A DNA stretch of 64,000 bases from Corynespora cassiicola. Lineage: Eukaryota > Ascomycota > Dothideomycetes > Pleosporales > Corynesporascaceae. The first letter of the stretch is position 1. Every line of letters begins with the position of its first letter. A model generated the notes under the pieces. The model saw nothing but the letters and a program-made list of their open reading frames with translations. It made no database searches and had not been told where the DNA came from. Location of the stretch: positions 1,116,001 to 1,180,000 of the forward strand of contig JAEUWY010000008.1 of NCBI GenBank assembly GCA_022059125.1. The letters run 5' to 3'. The translations under genes and the position numbers were made by a program. This document shows, piece after piece, positions 1-10,362 of this stretch.

Positions 1-156
1 CGATGGAGTGACGGCTGGGGCGGCGTTGGGGATAGCCGTCTCGCCAGCTTTTTTCTCATCGGCGTAAAAGCGCTGAGCGACGCGCCATTGCGGGCGGGCC
101 GCAGGAGCAATTGCCCTGAAAGTCGGCCTGGCCCGGAGGATAGAGGCGCGCAGCAT
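1..156 (-). CDS. Mitochondrial protein N-terminus, MIC60-like candidate (partial)
   Basis: An open frame on the minus strand starts at ATG 156 and runs off the left edge, giving 52 residues. The first 35 or so are rich in Arg, Ala and Ser with almost no acidic residues (MLRASILRAR, then RPQWRVAQRFYADEKK), which is a textbook mitochondrial targeting presequence. The RxFYA junction looks like a matrix peptidase site, and a Pro/Ala/Thr-rich linker follows. Filamentous-fungal MIC60 (mitofilin, the crista-junction MICOS subunit) begins this way, so MIC60 is my best candidate. Other inner-membrane proteins share such a start and the diagnostic part lies outside the window. The mitochondrial destination is well supported; the identity is not. 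Confidence 0.6.
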   Translation of the reverse strand, partial: MLRASILRARPTFRAIAPAARPQWRVAQRFYADEKKAGETAIPNAAPAVTPS

Positions 157-787
157 GATGAGCTGCCTCCGGATGGTGCTGAGGGGGGGAGGGGGTTGGG
201 ATGGGTTGGATGTCGTCGATAGCTTGGAGAAATCAGAGCTCCGGCTACGACGTCGTCGCGCTCGGGCCACTCCGGCGGATCGGAATTACTCGCTCTCAAT
301 GCGGGTTGCCCACATGCCATCGCCCATCGCATCCCTCCCACATCTGCATGAGGTAGAACCAGCCGACTGTTAGGGACAAGCGCTTCAACATATGTTCTCC
401 TTTAATTTTGGATCTCTGTGGCGATCGGGTCGTGCGCCCTCTGCACCGAGCTGTCCCAGAAGAGGCTTATCATGCCAACACTCTTTGGTGCCCTCCCCAC
501 TGCATTCCTCTTGAATTAGCATGTCATACTGATCTGCTCGGTACGCTACAGCTCAGCCCAAGGTACTGGAATTGAACAATGCCTGGGATAGCATTGACTT
601 GACGTGGCTTACATAAGCATGTACAGCATCACAAGAAGCAGAATCGAAGCACTCAACTGCAAAGAATACCTGATCGAAGCATTAAATACTGAGGCTCAAT
701 GTAGGTATCTACTTCTTATACAATAGCTCAAAGCAATCCACACCTACTAAACAGCTATTCTGATCCCTGACACCCTCACATGCTCAC
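157..787. other. Intergenic, no gene seen
   Basis: This holds the promoter side of the mitochondrial-protein gene and the 3' side of the NmrA-like pseudogene. The only open frame of note, 155-373 on the plus strand, overlaps the presequence coding region antisense and has no recognisable motif. I see no RNA gene or repeat. Confidence 0.5.
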
Positions 788-1650
788 TTACTCGGACAAC
801 AAGTTTTTGGTTGTCTCTTCCAGATCCTCCTTTGGAAGCCCCAGCTTCTCGTCCCACAGTCTTGCAGCCCTTGTATCGCCTAAGGTTCTCTTTCCAAAGG
901 CTGAAGCTATGACCAAGCCCATGATTCCGCTGTAGTCTCCTGCCGCATACTTCTTTCTGCCCATCTCTGCGACATCATCAGAGGACTACTCCTTTGCAGC
1001 CACAGTCCACCTCTTCAGCTACCTTCAACAGCTATCTCGCACTAGTGTTCAAAGATGAACAATAAACATACTGATTCTAGGTCAATTCAGGCTTCTCCAA
1101 AATCGGCACAACGGCCCCCCCCCCTCCAATATGCGGCAACGTCGTCCCCGTAAACTCCGTATATCCGCCATCCACCCACGTTATCGTTTTTGTCTTTAAA
1201 TCAAAGCCAAGAAAGTCACTCCTGAATGGCCAGTCCAAGAACACAACAGTGACGAGGCTCGTCCACGAGATTTGCGATTTCTTCGTCTTGAGGTATTTCG
1301 CGCCGTCAGCTTTGGCAGGGAGGATCGGCACCATCTCGATGAATCGCTCGTCCTGCGTGTTGGGCCCGAATTCGCTGGGTAGGAAGCGCTTCACGCCGGC
1401 GGCGATGGCGGCGTCGATGAATTTGCGCTGGTCGCCGGGGACTTTGCTGGCGATCATGCAGTCTACCGCACCCTGGCCCTTCATGGCGGATTCAAGCGAG
1501 GTAACATCATTTAGTCGGCCTTTATAACAGGAATTCCAGGAGGGAATTGAGATGTTGATTCATTGCGGGTGAGGATAGTGGCTTTGAAGTTTTCGGCGAC
1601 TGCTTGGACGACGGCGGGACCGAGGTTTCCGCCAGCCTTTGATAATTTCC
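788..1650 (-). pseudogene. NmrA-like/isoflavone-reductase-like protein, decayed
   Basis: The minus strand encodes a recognisable NmrA-like NAD(P)-binding protein in at least three pieces. The 5' piece has the Rossmann glycine motif (AGGNLGPAVV) followed by the basic residue region ILTRNES. The middle piece (about 1077-1500) has the family signatures GVKRFLPSEFG and WTSLVTVVFLDWPF. The 3' piece (788 to about 985) carries the usual C-terminus ending in LLSE. They do not form one frame. A one-base shift lies near 1510-1516, in-frame TAG codons lie at 1077-1079 and 1032-1034, a second shift follows, and another TAG lies at 986-988. The homology reads straight through these points, so introns do not explain them. 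No start codon is identifiable upstream. Intact relatives are about 300-residue cytosolic oxidoreductases or redox sensors. The recognisable remains suggest fairly recent inactivation. Confidence 0.75.
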
Positions 1651-2728
1651 AGTCAATGATCAGTACGAGGTAGTATATGGAGGGGATGGCTTCAGGTGCA
1701 AGGTGCTCGCACTAGGGCCAGGCTAGCATATAGTTCTACAAAAGTGAGATCCGATGTCACAGCGCATATTGCTGCTAATAGAAAATGCTAGGCGTTGCAT
1801 CAAAGCAACAATACTCTTTCAAAGCAGATTTGATAACACATGCAACTCCCCAAGACTAAGCCAAGGATTATCTGAAGAATGAAATGTAGGGGTTATTGAT
1901 CATTGAAGATCGAGTGGAACATTTTTGAACATCTTGATACAACAGTGTCCCGAAATTTGCGTAAACAACATCACCTACTAAATACAACATGATTTGGTTT
2001 TCCAAGGCTGGAAGTTGAGCTTATTTAGCAGTTGCTAGGATGACATATATCGCTTTAGCTATACTTTGAATACATTAGAAAGTCAACCACTTTGACTGTT
2101 TTGTACCAAGGAGAAAGTGTATAGACATCTTTAGCGAAAGAATCCCGGAAATTAAGTTATAGTGAGGAATTTGCATGTCGCCAACTCAGCTTGGTATGCC
2201 CATTAGTGTCCAAAAGCCCTATTCATGCAATCTGTCAATACTCAAAATAGGGCCAGGGAAGCTGGACAGTAGCGGAACTGTGTGACTAACGAAGAATCAG
2301 ATTAAAAATGAAGGCTTGGTAAGAAGCGCAGTGCTTATGTGATGTGCAGTTTGACAAAGGCTTTAGTACGGCTGATCACTATTCAAACTCCATGGGCAGC
2401 TCATATCAGACCCCACTATAGAGCAGATCTTGATGTGTAATTGGCTGGGCAAAACTTCCGCGCTACGCACGGAGTTCCGGGTCTTCCTATTGCACCCCCA
2501 TAGCTCGCTGCAGAAAAGTCCATACTTGTCCGGACGCTGGTGCTCTATGTGCAAATCTGTGCGGAATTATACCCGCGTAAAGGTAAGCTCGTTAAATACT
2601 ATCTTCTCGAATTATTATCTCGAAGGATTGGTTGTATTAATAAATTACCCGCTGTCCACATGCTCTTTCCCTTAAAACATCAAGCTCCTTCGCGTGCGGA
2701 AGATACCATAATCTACATCACCAGCAAT
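1651..2728. other. AT-rich intergenic, no gene seen
   Basis: No open frame here shows a family motif. The first exon of the NmrA-like pseudogene should lie near the left end but is not recognisable. The right end is the upstream region of the DUF4267 gene, whose open frame extends to 2540 only because no stop intervenes. Confidence 0.45.
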
Positions 2729-3133
2729 ATGGCCTTTCCCAACCGCCTTCTCTCCAATTCCACATGGCAACATCTGGGCCTCGGACTCGCAGCAACCTTT
2801 CTCTCTTTAGGAGCTCTTGCCATTGTCTCGCCGACCGCTGCAGCAGAGTCACTTGGCGTCATACCCACCACACCCGAGGGCCACGCCGTGAATCGAAAAG
2901 AGATGATATTCCTCGGCATACGAGATGTAGCCGTCGCGGCAACTTTGTTATGGTTTTACAAGGACGGAAAGTCAAGGGAAATGGGAGTCATGACGACGGC
3001 TTGGACTCTAGTCTGTGTGACTGATACTCTGGTGGCGATGCACGGGCCGAAGGGGTGGGATGGGGGGATTTGGACTCTCTGGGGCGGGGCGGGGGTGGTT
3101 GCCACCGTGGGACTTGGACTGATGCAGTCTTGA
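2729..3133 (+). CDS. DUF4267-family small membrane protein
   Basis: This single-exon gene encodes 134 residues. I chose ATG 2729 because the protein that follows (MAFPNRLLSNSTWQHLGLGL) starts at the usual family N-terminus; the upstream 63 codons of open frame carry no membrane segments and look like leader. There are four hydrophobic stretches, near residues 14-32, 62-75, 86-98 and 113-132. The second half has the typical arrangement in which a conserved GIRDVAVAA helix is followed by a short basic loop and a third helix. DUF4267 proteins are 120-140-residue fungal integral membrane proteins of unknown function, so length and topology fit. No neighbour suggests a partner. Confidence 0.75.
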   Translation: MAFPNRLLSNSTWQHLGLGLAATFLSLGALAIVSPTAAAESLGVIPTTPEGHAVNRKEMIFLGIRDVAVAATLLWFYKDGKSREMGVMTTAWTLVCVTDTLVAMHGPKGWDGGIWTLWGGAGVVATVGLGLMQS

Positions 3134-4197
3134 GAAGAGATGTTGAGGGTTGCTGGATGAATGAGAATGGAAAGAAAGGGTTGGTGAGCGATGAGATGAC
3201 GCATGGACGTGCTCGATATCTGACGGAAACTTCCTGATGGTTGTTTTGCCACTGCGTAAATGCCCCGCGACAACATCGTTAACCATCTCAACACCAATCT
3301 TTACAATAATAATAAGACAATTATGGCTCAGGGTATATCTAGGACTCACTCTGGCAAATGACACGATGGATCCGGGGGAGTTGGTGGCAATGCGAAATGG
3401 GCTCGGGGCTAAAATGAAGAGAACGGAAAATGCAGTCATCCAAAGGCGTACGAGAATCTTCGACATGGCTTTGCATGCGTTTTTATGACTGTGACTTATC
3501 TCTGACATGTTCAGCTCTGAGCACCCTTACGGAGAGAGTCCGGGCACGATTACCATCCGGTTTACTCCTATTGGTGCCTGTCCCAGCTTCTGACGTTTTG
3601 CATCTTCACATGCTAGAAGCAATGGATGTCTGGATAATGGGACTTGATAGACTTGATACAGAAACGAGATGTGTAAAGGCCGCACTCGAATATAGCCAAG
3701 GTAGATGTATCCAGCCCTGGAGCTCTGGAGTGTTGCAGGGCGCAGAGGACGCTAAACTCGATATGGACAAGGAGTAGGATCATGCATGTCTAGTCTAGTC
3801 TCTACTCGACAGCACATGTAGACGGTGACCGCTGAGGATTCAACACATCGTGAAGCCCGATGGAGATCCGTGGTCGGTGGTAGCATACCCCCCTCTCGCA
3901 TCTTTCACATGCTCGTCCGCCGCCACTGAAACATGGCGAAGCACAGCCACTCTCACAATAGCGCTACAACGTCATCGGGGCGTGACTGTTCCAGCAGACC
4001 AGGCAGCCATATTCGACTCTTGATTGACATGGCCAGCCACGCTGTCGGGCCATCTGCTCTCCATCACCTGCTTTCCGTCTGCACTATCTGCATGTGCCTC
4101 TGCGATTCTTAATATCCACTTTTCAATCTTCGATCGATCTGTCTTCATCCATCTTTTGTGATATCATATCAAACACCTGTTCACTTTTGCAACAATA
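3134..4197. other. Intergenic; one signal-peptide-like ORF on the minus strand
   Basis: On the minus strand an ATG near 3466 opens a hydrophobic, signal-peptide-like stretch (SKILVRLWMTAFSVLFILAP) followed by a possible GTGAGT donor. The continuation has no recognisable family, so I do not call a gene. A 115-codon plus-strand frame at 3430-3777 overlaps it and is also unrecognised. The right end, up to 4197, is the pyrimidine-rich leader of the next gene. Confidence 0.35.
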
Positions 4198-4833
4198 ATG
4201 GACGACGGCCCAGGGCTTCGAGGCACGCGTGACGACCATGGCTTGTCAGACACAATCTTCGATATGCCATCACGCGGCCTCGACATGTCGTCAGCCGATA
4301 TCCGCGCGGCCTCGATACCCGCGAAGAGAGCCCACGAAGCAAAATCGAAGCGAAAGGGCACATCGGATTCCGACGACTACGCGCAGCCCACCATCTCCCT
4401 GAGCCGTTACAATGCGCGCGGATACTGGATCACGACCAAACCCAACAAGCGAAACCGTCTCCCGGCCCAAAAAGACTGCCAGATGGAGATGCATCAGAGC
4501 ACCTGCCTCAACCTCAACATCAACGGTCCCGGGAACAGTACCGAGTCGGACCTTTGGATCCTCCCCGACTTTGAAGAATGGGAACTCGACCGCGAAACGT
4601 CGCCGCAGCAGCCTGTGAGGAAAGAGGGGGAATGGGCTCCTCTGCTCGCCCGGGCAGTCAACTCTAACCGGGAGCGCCTGAGGCGGCGGCTGGAAGGCGA
4701 CGGATGGGACTTCATCGGCGGGCGCTACGGCGAGGACGGCAAGATCCCGCACGAATTCGACGCAGGGAGCGAAGAAAGCGTCGACGAAGAATTTGACGTC
4801 GTTGTCTTACCTCTTGTGTCGGTTTCATGCTAG
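4198..4833 (+). CDS. Uncharacterised hydrophilic protein, 211 aa
   Basis: This intronless frame encodes 211 residues. The ATG at 4198 follows a CT/CA-rich leader, in the context ACAATAATGGAC. The protein has no signal peptide or membrane span. Its centre has a basic patch (about residues 44-52, AHEAKSKRKG) that could be a nuclear localisation signal. The C-terminal half contains the ordered-looking segment SDLWILPDFEEWELD, then an Arg-rich helix and the motif GDGWDFIGGRYG, and an acidic tail (SEESVDEEFDVVVL). Coding character is good: the frame is long for its length of sequence and the antisense frames are Pro/Arg shadows. I do not recognise the family. It looks like a lineage-restricted, possibly nuclear, protein. 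Confidence 0.65.
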   Translation: MDDGPGLRGTRDDHGLSDTIFDMPSRGLDMSSADIRAASIPAKRAHEAKSKRKGTSDSDDYAQPTISLSRYNARGYWITTKPNKRNRLPAQKDCQMEMHQSTCLNLNINGPGNSTESDLWILPDFEEWELDRETSPQQPVRKEGEWAPLLARAVNSNRERLRRRLEGDGWDFIGGRYGEDGKIPHEFDAGSEESVDEEFDVVVLPLVSVSC

Positions 4834-5922
4834 GTCCTGGCACCTCGCACGTGACGCCTTTCCGTCTCCGCCATGTTTTCCAAAAGTATCGCCTTTTTTT
4901 TCGCTTCCGGGTCCCATATCGTCCAAATCCTACACTCACGCTCTGTACGATGGTGGCTTTATGAGACTTGCTGGTAATAGAGGGCTATACTGAAAACCCC
5001 AATATTGTCACGACCAACCTACCCTGGCGGAAGCGCCGGCGCACTCCCCAGGCTCGAGGAATGTCGCAGCGCTTTCCAGCCGGGTCGGAGCATCACCCAT
5101 GCCGGCCACGAACGATACGACACGACACATTCGCCAACACTCTCGCTTATACCCCTGTCTCAATCCCTTTTGTTCTCTTTCTCGTCTCACGACCACCCTG
5201 GATGACTTCATTTTCTTGTTTTACTACACTCTGCTGCCCTTGTTAGAATGGAATCTCATAGCAATGATACCCCCCTCTCCTAACCCAGACCTGTACCTAT
5301 ATCACCATCGCAATGTACACTGTCCGCGGGATCCATCTGGCCCCGCACTGTTTCCAAGATTACGACCGGCTCGGCACGCAATTTCACAAGAACACACCAC
5401 GTGACCCATCCTATGAAGGTTCCAAGGTTTCCTTAGCTACGGCCCCTGTTTAGTCCCGCCCCAAGCCACACCTGCTACAAACACCTGCCTCCGTATGCGC
5501 CTAGAAAGTCGTTTTTATAATATTATACCATTATCTTCCTTGACTGCTCTGATCTGATTGGATTTGCCAGCGTTTACATTTGGGCCAAGACTCATCGGCC
5601 TTCTCCTTTCGTAAATTTCGCTCCCCGACGGTGGCAAGCTTGCATTACCACCTCGGCCAATGACCTAATTGCGGTGTACCAGAGGCTGAGCACTCCATTG
5701 CTATATCGGTAGACCCTGACTTGGCTAGCCCACCTTGCATTCGGCCCCTCCATTGGCTTTGGTTCAATTTACAGGCCCTGAACCCCGTGAAATAGAGTTG
5801 CCGTCCCGCGAGCGCTAGCCTCGTATTCTCCCATACGAGCACCTTTAATGAGACAAGTAGCAGTGCAATGAGTACATTCCTGCTTGACATGTATTTTTCA
5901 TCTGTGAGGGGACAAAGGGCAA
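4834..5922. other. Intergenic, no gene seen
   Basis: This stretch holds the 3' region of the 211-residue protein gene and the upstream region of the surface-type protein. A CACGTG hexamer (E-box type) lies near 5398. No open frame carries a recognisable motif, and no signal-peptide exon for the next gene could be found. Confidence 0.4.
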
Positions 5923-7105
5923 TTGGCCATGTCTTCAAGTACTTCGTCACCAACCCTTCCAGTTTCCCTCTATTGGTTTCATACAAATGTCGTCACATAC
6001 TCTCACGACGGGACCCTTGCCTTTGATAATATTGCTCCACTCACCACCTATTATACACCCCACGAGCAGTGTTACCAAACCTGGATTCCGACGACATTGA
6101 CGCGAATCCAATATGACACCACCGTGAAAACGATCAGCTCTCCTATCACCACAATATCAATACAAACAACTCAATTATTCACAGAGCTAGGGGCATACAA
6201 TGGGGACTCTTTAGGGTGCAACCCATATGGTATGATCCCGCGCTACAGTCCAGCCATATGCCCGTCTGGATTTTCCCTTGCAGAAATCATCCAACTTGTA
6301 ATCCCTACAAACACACGCTGGACTGGCTCCTGCTGCCCAAGGTACAAAGTAAACCCTACGTTGGACATTCCGTCATACTAACAATCACCTCAGTGGCATG
6401 GGTTATGGCTCCGATATCGAAAACATCTGCTACGGCTCCATTTCCACCCCCATGACTCTCCACATCCCCTACACTTCAGAGGGGGAAACTCTTCCATATC
6501 TGGAACTCTCATCCTTAACATCCATTGTCTCTAATGGACAAACCCTAAACACCTGGGTATACAACACAACAACGCTAGCAACAGGTCTAATGGTGGCAGA
6601 GCCCATCCTCGTAGGCTAGGCACAATCCGACCTCCCCTCATTCCCCACCCCATATGCCTCCTCCCTCGCCCAAAGGATCGGAATCCCCTTCACCGCTTCC
6701 CCAGGCTCTCTCTCCACACTCGCATCTTCCACACTCGCATCTTCTCCCGAAGCGGCCGGCAAATCAAACTCCCTGAGCAGCGGTGCGATAGCCGGAATAG
6801 TCATCGGCACCGCCTCCGCAATCATCCTAGGAATGGCACTGCTTTGGTTCGTTCTGCGGCGCCGCAGGGCAGCTGCGAGACTAGACGACGAGCCCAAGGC
6901 TGCGGAGATGGAGGACGAGCACGCGGTTCTGTCGATGAGGAAGATGTTTGTGGGTGGGAAGTGGCGGAGCGAGGCGGGGGAGGAGGGGTCGAGGCATGAG
7001 ATGGAGTCTGGAGGAGCGGGTGTGGGGGCTGGGGTGGCGGTGGAGTTGGATGGGAGGGGAGTGGTGGAGCTTGGGGTGCAGGGGGTGAGGAGGGAGTTGG
7101 AGTGA
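5923..7105 (+). CDS. Single-pass cell-surface-type protein interrupted by in-frame TAG
   Basis: Exon 1 is 5923-6341 and exon 2 starts at 6394. The 52-bp intron has a perfect TACTAAC branch site and restores the pair ICPSGF and SCCPSG, typical of a large fungal family of Cys-containing ectodomain proteins. The frame meets TAG at 6617-6619 (214 residues), yet stays open and coherent to TGA 7103-7105: a Ser/Ala stalk, a single membrane helix (SGAIAGIVIGTASAIILGMA), a stop-transfer RRRR and a charged cytoplasmic tail. Relatives usually have a Trp in the segment here read as ILVG-stop-AQSDL, so TGG to TAG is the simplest history. An alternative is a 63-bp in-phase intron, 6557-6619, that would remove the stop. 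No signal peptide is evident. Predicted length without the stop is 376 residues. Confidence 0.55.
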
Positions 7106-7708
7106 TGGAATGCACTCAATGGGCGGTGTGGTTCATGTTTGAGGAGTGGGTGCTTTGGAGTTGCTTCCAGGAGTTGGAAACAACATCTAACGCATCAACG
7201 CAACAAAGCAACAAGAAATATGCTCCTGCCTGCGACTTAAATGCCCTTTAGGAAATTAACGATACCCTTTCGAAGCGCAAAACTACGGAATTACTCCTGA
7301 ATCATGATTTCATATCCAGGCTCAAAACTCTCAGCTTCACATCAAGTCCCCTAAATACATACTCGCGCCTTTTCATGCATCAATCTAGTCTCGAGAAAGC
7401 AAATCTCTACGAGACATAATTACGTCGTCGAACCAAGCCAGATAGAGGTTTCCTGAACAAACAAAAAAGGTCGTGCGTCAGCACACGTCGCATTACAAGA
7501 AATTTCTACCCTGCCCTAAGCTTAGCCCATCTGCTCTCCTCTTCAAGGCCCAGTCACTCCACTTTCCCACTGCCCTATTTCAACCCTGTGCCCGTCTCCC
7601 AAAAAAATACCATCTATTATACAGCCACGAAGCCAAAAAGTTACACTATCTCTTTCTCACTCCCCGTCGACAGCAAAGAATTACCTTCGACGCAGGAACC
7701 CAGCTCTT
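7106..7708. other. Convergent 3' intergenic region
   Basis: This holds the 3' ends of the surface-type protein gene (plus strand) and SAC1 (minus strand). I see only untranslated sequence; the 141-codon plus-strand frame at 7473-7898 overlaps SAC1 exon 3 antisense and is a shadow. Confidence 0.5.
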
Positions 7709-9951
7709 TTACTCAATCCTCTTCTTCCCCTCCTCCAAACCCAGCAACCTCGCATCGCTCTTCCCGCGCTCATGCTTAGTACCAACCAAGGAGCCCACAA
7801 CGGGATTATGCTGGACCTTTGACAGCGTCTCCTGGTACGACTCGACCGCCCAAGGCAGACGATTAAGCTTGGGCCAATTAACCTATCCCCATGGTTAGCT
7901 CCAACTTTCCATGCATAAACTGATCGAAGAAAAGAAAAAGAAAGACTCACGTAAAGCGTGCCATTCGACCACATAAAATTAAAGCACGCAGCCGCCACCC
8001 CCAAGAACAAAAGCATCATCAGCCGCAACGGCCAGACCGTCGCATCCTCCGCTCTCCGCGTAAAACTGCCCACGAAGATGAAGAACAAGCTCGCGGCGAG
8101 GATATACGGCACCGACTGGATAAACAAGGGCCTGCGGTCCGCAAACAGAAGCTGACTACCAATACCGCTATCTTCAGGGAGATAGGTGCCCAGGAAAAGG
8201 TCAAATGCATCCTGGCGCGGCCCATCGGCAAAGTTGTTCAAAAAGTAGCGCGTGATGGAATTGTTCAGGTCCTGGAACTGGCCTGCTTTTGTGCGATTGC
8301 CAGTGCGAGTAAAGTCCGTCTTGAGGGCACCGGTGCCAGAGTACGACTTGGAGACGACATCGGCGTTGTCGGCCCAGACGTTGCGGAAGAGGAACTCAAA
8401 AGCCTGGTCATCGGAGGCGTTCTCGCCCTGGCGGAGGATGCCCAGGTCGATGAGCATGCGCGTGAGCATGAAGCGGCCCAGCATGCTCTGGACGACGTTG
8501 GTGCGGTCGAGACAGTCCATGCAGTTGGTCCGCACAACGGCCGTCTGGTGCCTTCGCACCTCGACGCGGCCAGTGTCGCCAGGCATGTCAACGCCGCGGA
8601 AATAGCCCCCCTTCAAAACGGGCTCCTCCAGCTGGTTCATTAGCAGGGCAGCACGGTCCCAGCGCAGGCCCTTGGTCTCGCTGTGGAAATCAAAATAGAC
8701 ATAGTGTATCCGATCGTAGGCGGTCTGGGCGTTTTGCGGCTCCACAATGTGGAACTTTTCGTCAGTGACCTTGTCTCCCTCGACATTTTCCGTTGGCGAA
8801 GATACGAGGTAGTCGACCATCTGCTCGTAGGCCTCCTTCACCCTCTGCTCGCGACCCTTTTGGTTGACCAGATTGACCAGCCAGTTGTCGCCGTACAACC
8901 GAATCTGCTCTGCGAAGTGCTTCTTGGCCGCCGGCACGGCGCTCTCCACGCCACGGACCTGGAGCTTTGGCGTGTACTTGAGTGTATTGATCTCGGCCCA
9001 GTACACGGGCACACTTCCACGTGTCTGGACGTAGGCGAGGACCTGCACCTCCTTCCCAGCACTGCCGCCTACTGCACCGTTGGCGCTGCCTGCAAAACCA
9101 CCGGTGCCACCTGACGCATTGTCGTTGAGAATGACTATCTGCTCCGTCTCGTTGAAGTTGGACACGTTTCCGTTCTCGTCAATGCCTCGCGAAAAGTACC
9201 TCGTCCCTGCCTTCAGCCGTGACCGCCTGGTGATCAAAATGAATGTCAGGGGGTTGGCCTTGATGGACGTGTTTTTAATCTCCAGCATGCCGTACATGAC
9301 GGGCAAGATATAGGGGTCAACTTCGGGCTGTTGGTTGGTCGAGTGCCTGCCATAGCCGCTGCCAAGTCCGCCGCGGAAGTCAATCAGGTCGGACTGCACG
9401 AAGCGGTTCCAGAAGAAGCGGTCGTCGGCCCTCTTCCACAGCGGAACGGCTGGGTCGGCATGTACTTGGCGCTGGAAGGTGTTGGTGACATCGAATGAGT
9501 AGGAGAAGTACAGCGGGGACGTCTTGAGCAGGCCCTTGAGCAGCGACAGGTAGTTATCCTCGTCGGCGTCGTGCAGCGGGCGCTCGCGCAGGGGCAGGAA
9601 CTCGGTCGCGACGACCTTGTATATCATGTGGCCCTTTATCCGGCCCATTGGCTGGGCCTTTGTGATTACGATGATGTACTTGTCTGGCGGGGAGAGTCAG
9701 TGGCAGCGCAGTGAGGGGGGGCAAGCGTCCACGCAGCAGTCCGTACCTAGACGCAGCTTGATAATGCCCAGGATGCCAGCGACGCTGGACACGCGCTTGG
9801 AGCCGAGCAGCTTGCCATCGTGCAGGCGGAGGTCCCCTGAGGGGCGGTCGACGACGAGGGTCGGGGCGGCCGGGGACGAGGGGGACGAGAAGGCGTAGTG
9901 CGAGGGCGACGAGTGCACGTTGATGTCGCGGTAGGGGAGGACGGCAGCCAT
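7709..9951 (-). CDS. SAC1: Phosphoinositide phosphatase Sac1
   Basis: Three exons (9951-9747, 9683-7951, 7882-7709) joined by 63- and 68-bp introns give 703 residues. The SAC domain fills roughly residues 50-560. Its P-loop C-x5-R motif is intact (NCMDCLDRTN, with the nucleophilic Cys at about 456). Two hydrophobic segments near the C-terminus (VPYILAASLFFIFVG and MMLLFLGVAAACFNFMW) match the ER/Golgi anchor of yeast Sac1, which dephosphorylates PI4P at ER contact sites. The short cytosolic tail ends in KKRIE, a dilysine-like ER signal. I chose ATG 9951 because the protein then begins with the usual PYRDINVHSSPSHY; an upstream in-frame ATG at 10047 would add 32 Pro/Ser-rich residues. A Gly-rich insertion near residues 257-280 helps explain the length over yeast (623). 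It is divergent from the Rab5-like gene. Confidence 0.95.
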
Positions 9952-10362
9952 GGCGGGCAGCGGGGGCGATGGTGTGCTCGGGCTGCGCGACCTGGGTAAG
10001 GTGGTAGGTAAAGTCCAAGGCTGGCTTGTCGCAAGGTGTTTTCTCACAAACGGAATCCGGAAGGCATAGATGACGAAACGCGGCGGGCTGGGGCGAGACG
10101 GGCCTAGCGCCTACCGAAGCCCCAGCAACCTGTCACGCCCAACCTTTCATTCATCTCTATACCTCTATACCACAACCACCCGCCCCCTCCGCCTTCGACT
10201 GCCCGCCATCACCCCCCGCCCGCCCCGACGCTGCCGACAGCCCCATCTCGCTGTGCCCGCCCGCCGCCCGCCGCCCGCCGCTCTCTTCTGCTGCCCCCCG
10301 CCAAGCGCCGCTCTAGGCTCCTCCCCCGACCGCCGCCGCGTCACCCCGTCCCGTCCTCCACC
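9952..10362. promoter_or_regulatory. Shared bidirectional promoter of SAC1 and the Rab5-like gene
   Basis: Only 411 bp separate the two start codons, so one nucleosome-free region probably serves both. The plus strand is strongly C-rich, with a tandem CGCCCGC-type repeat at about 10255-10284. There is no TATA-like box near either start, as usual for housekeeping pairs. Confidence 0.6.

Noticed and set aside
3430..3777. 115-codon plus-strand frame
   Set aside because: No motif, overlaps a similarly weak minus-strand frame, and codon use is not distinctive.
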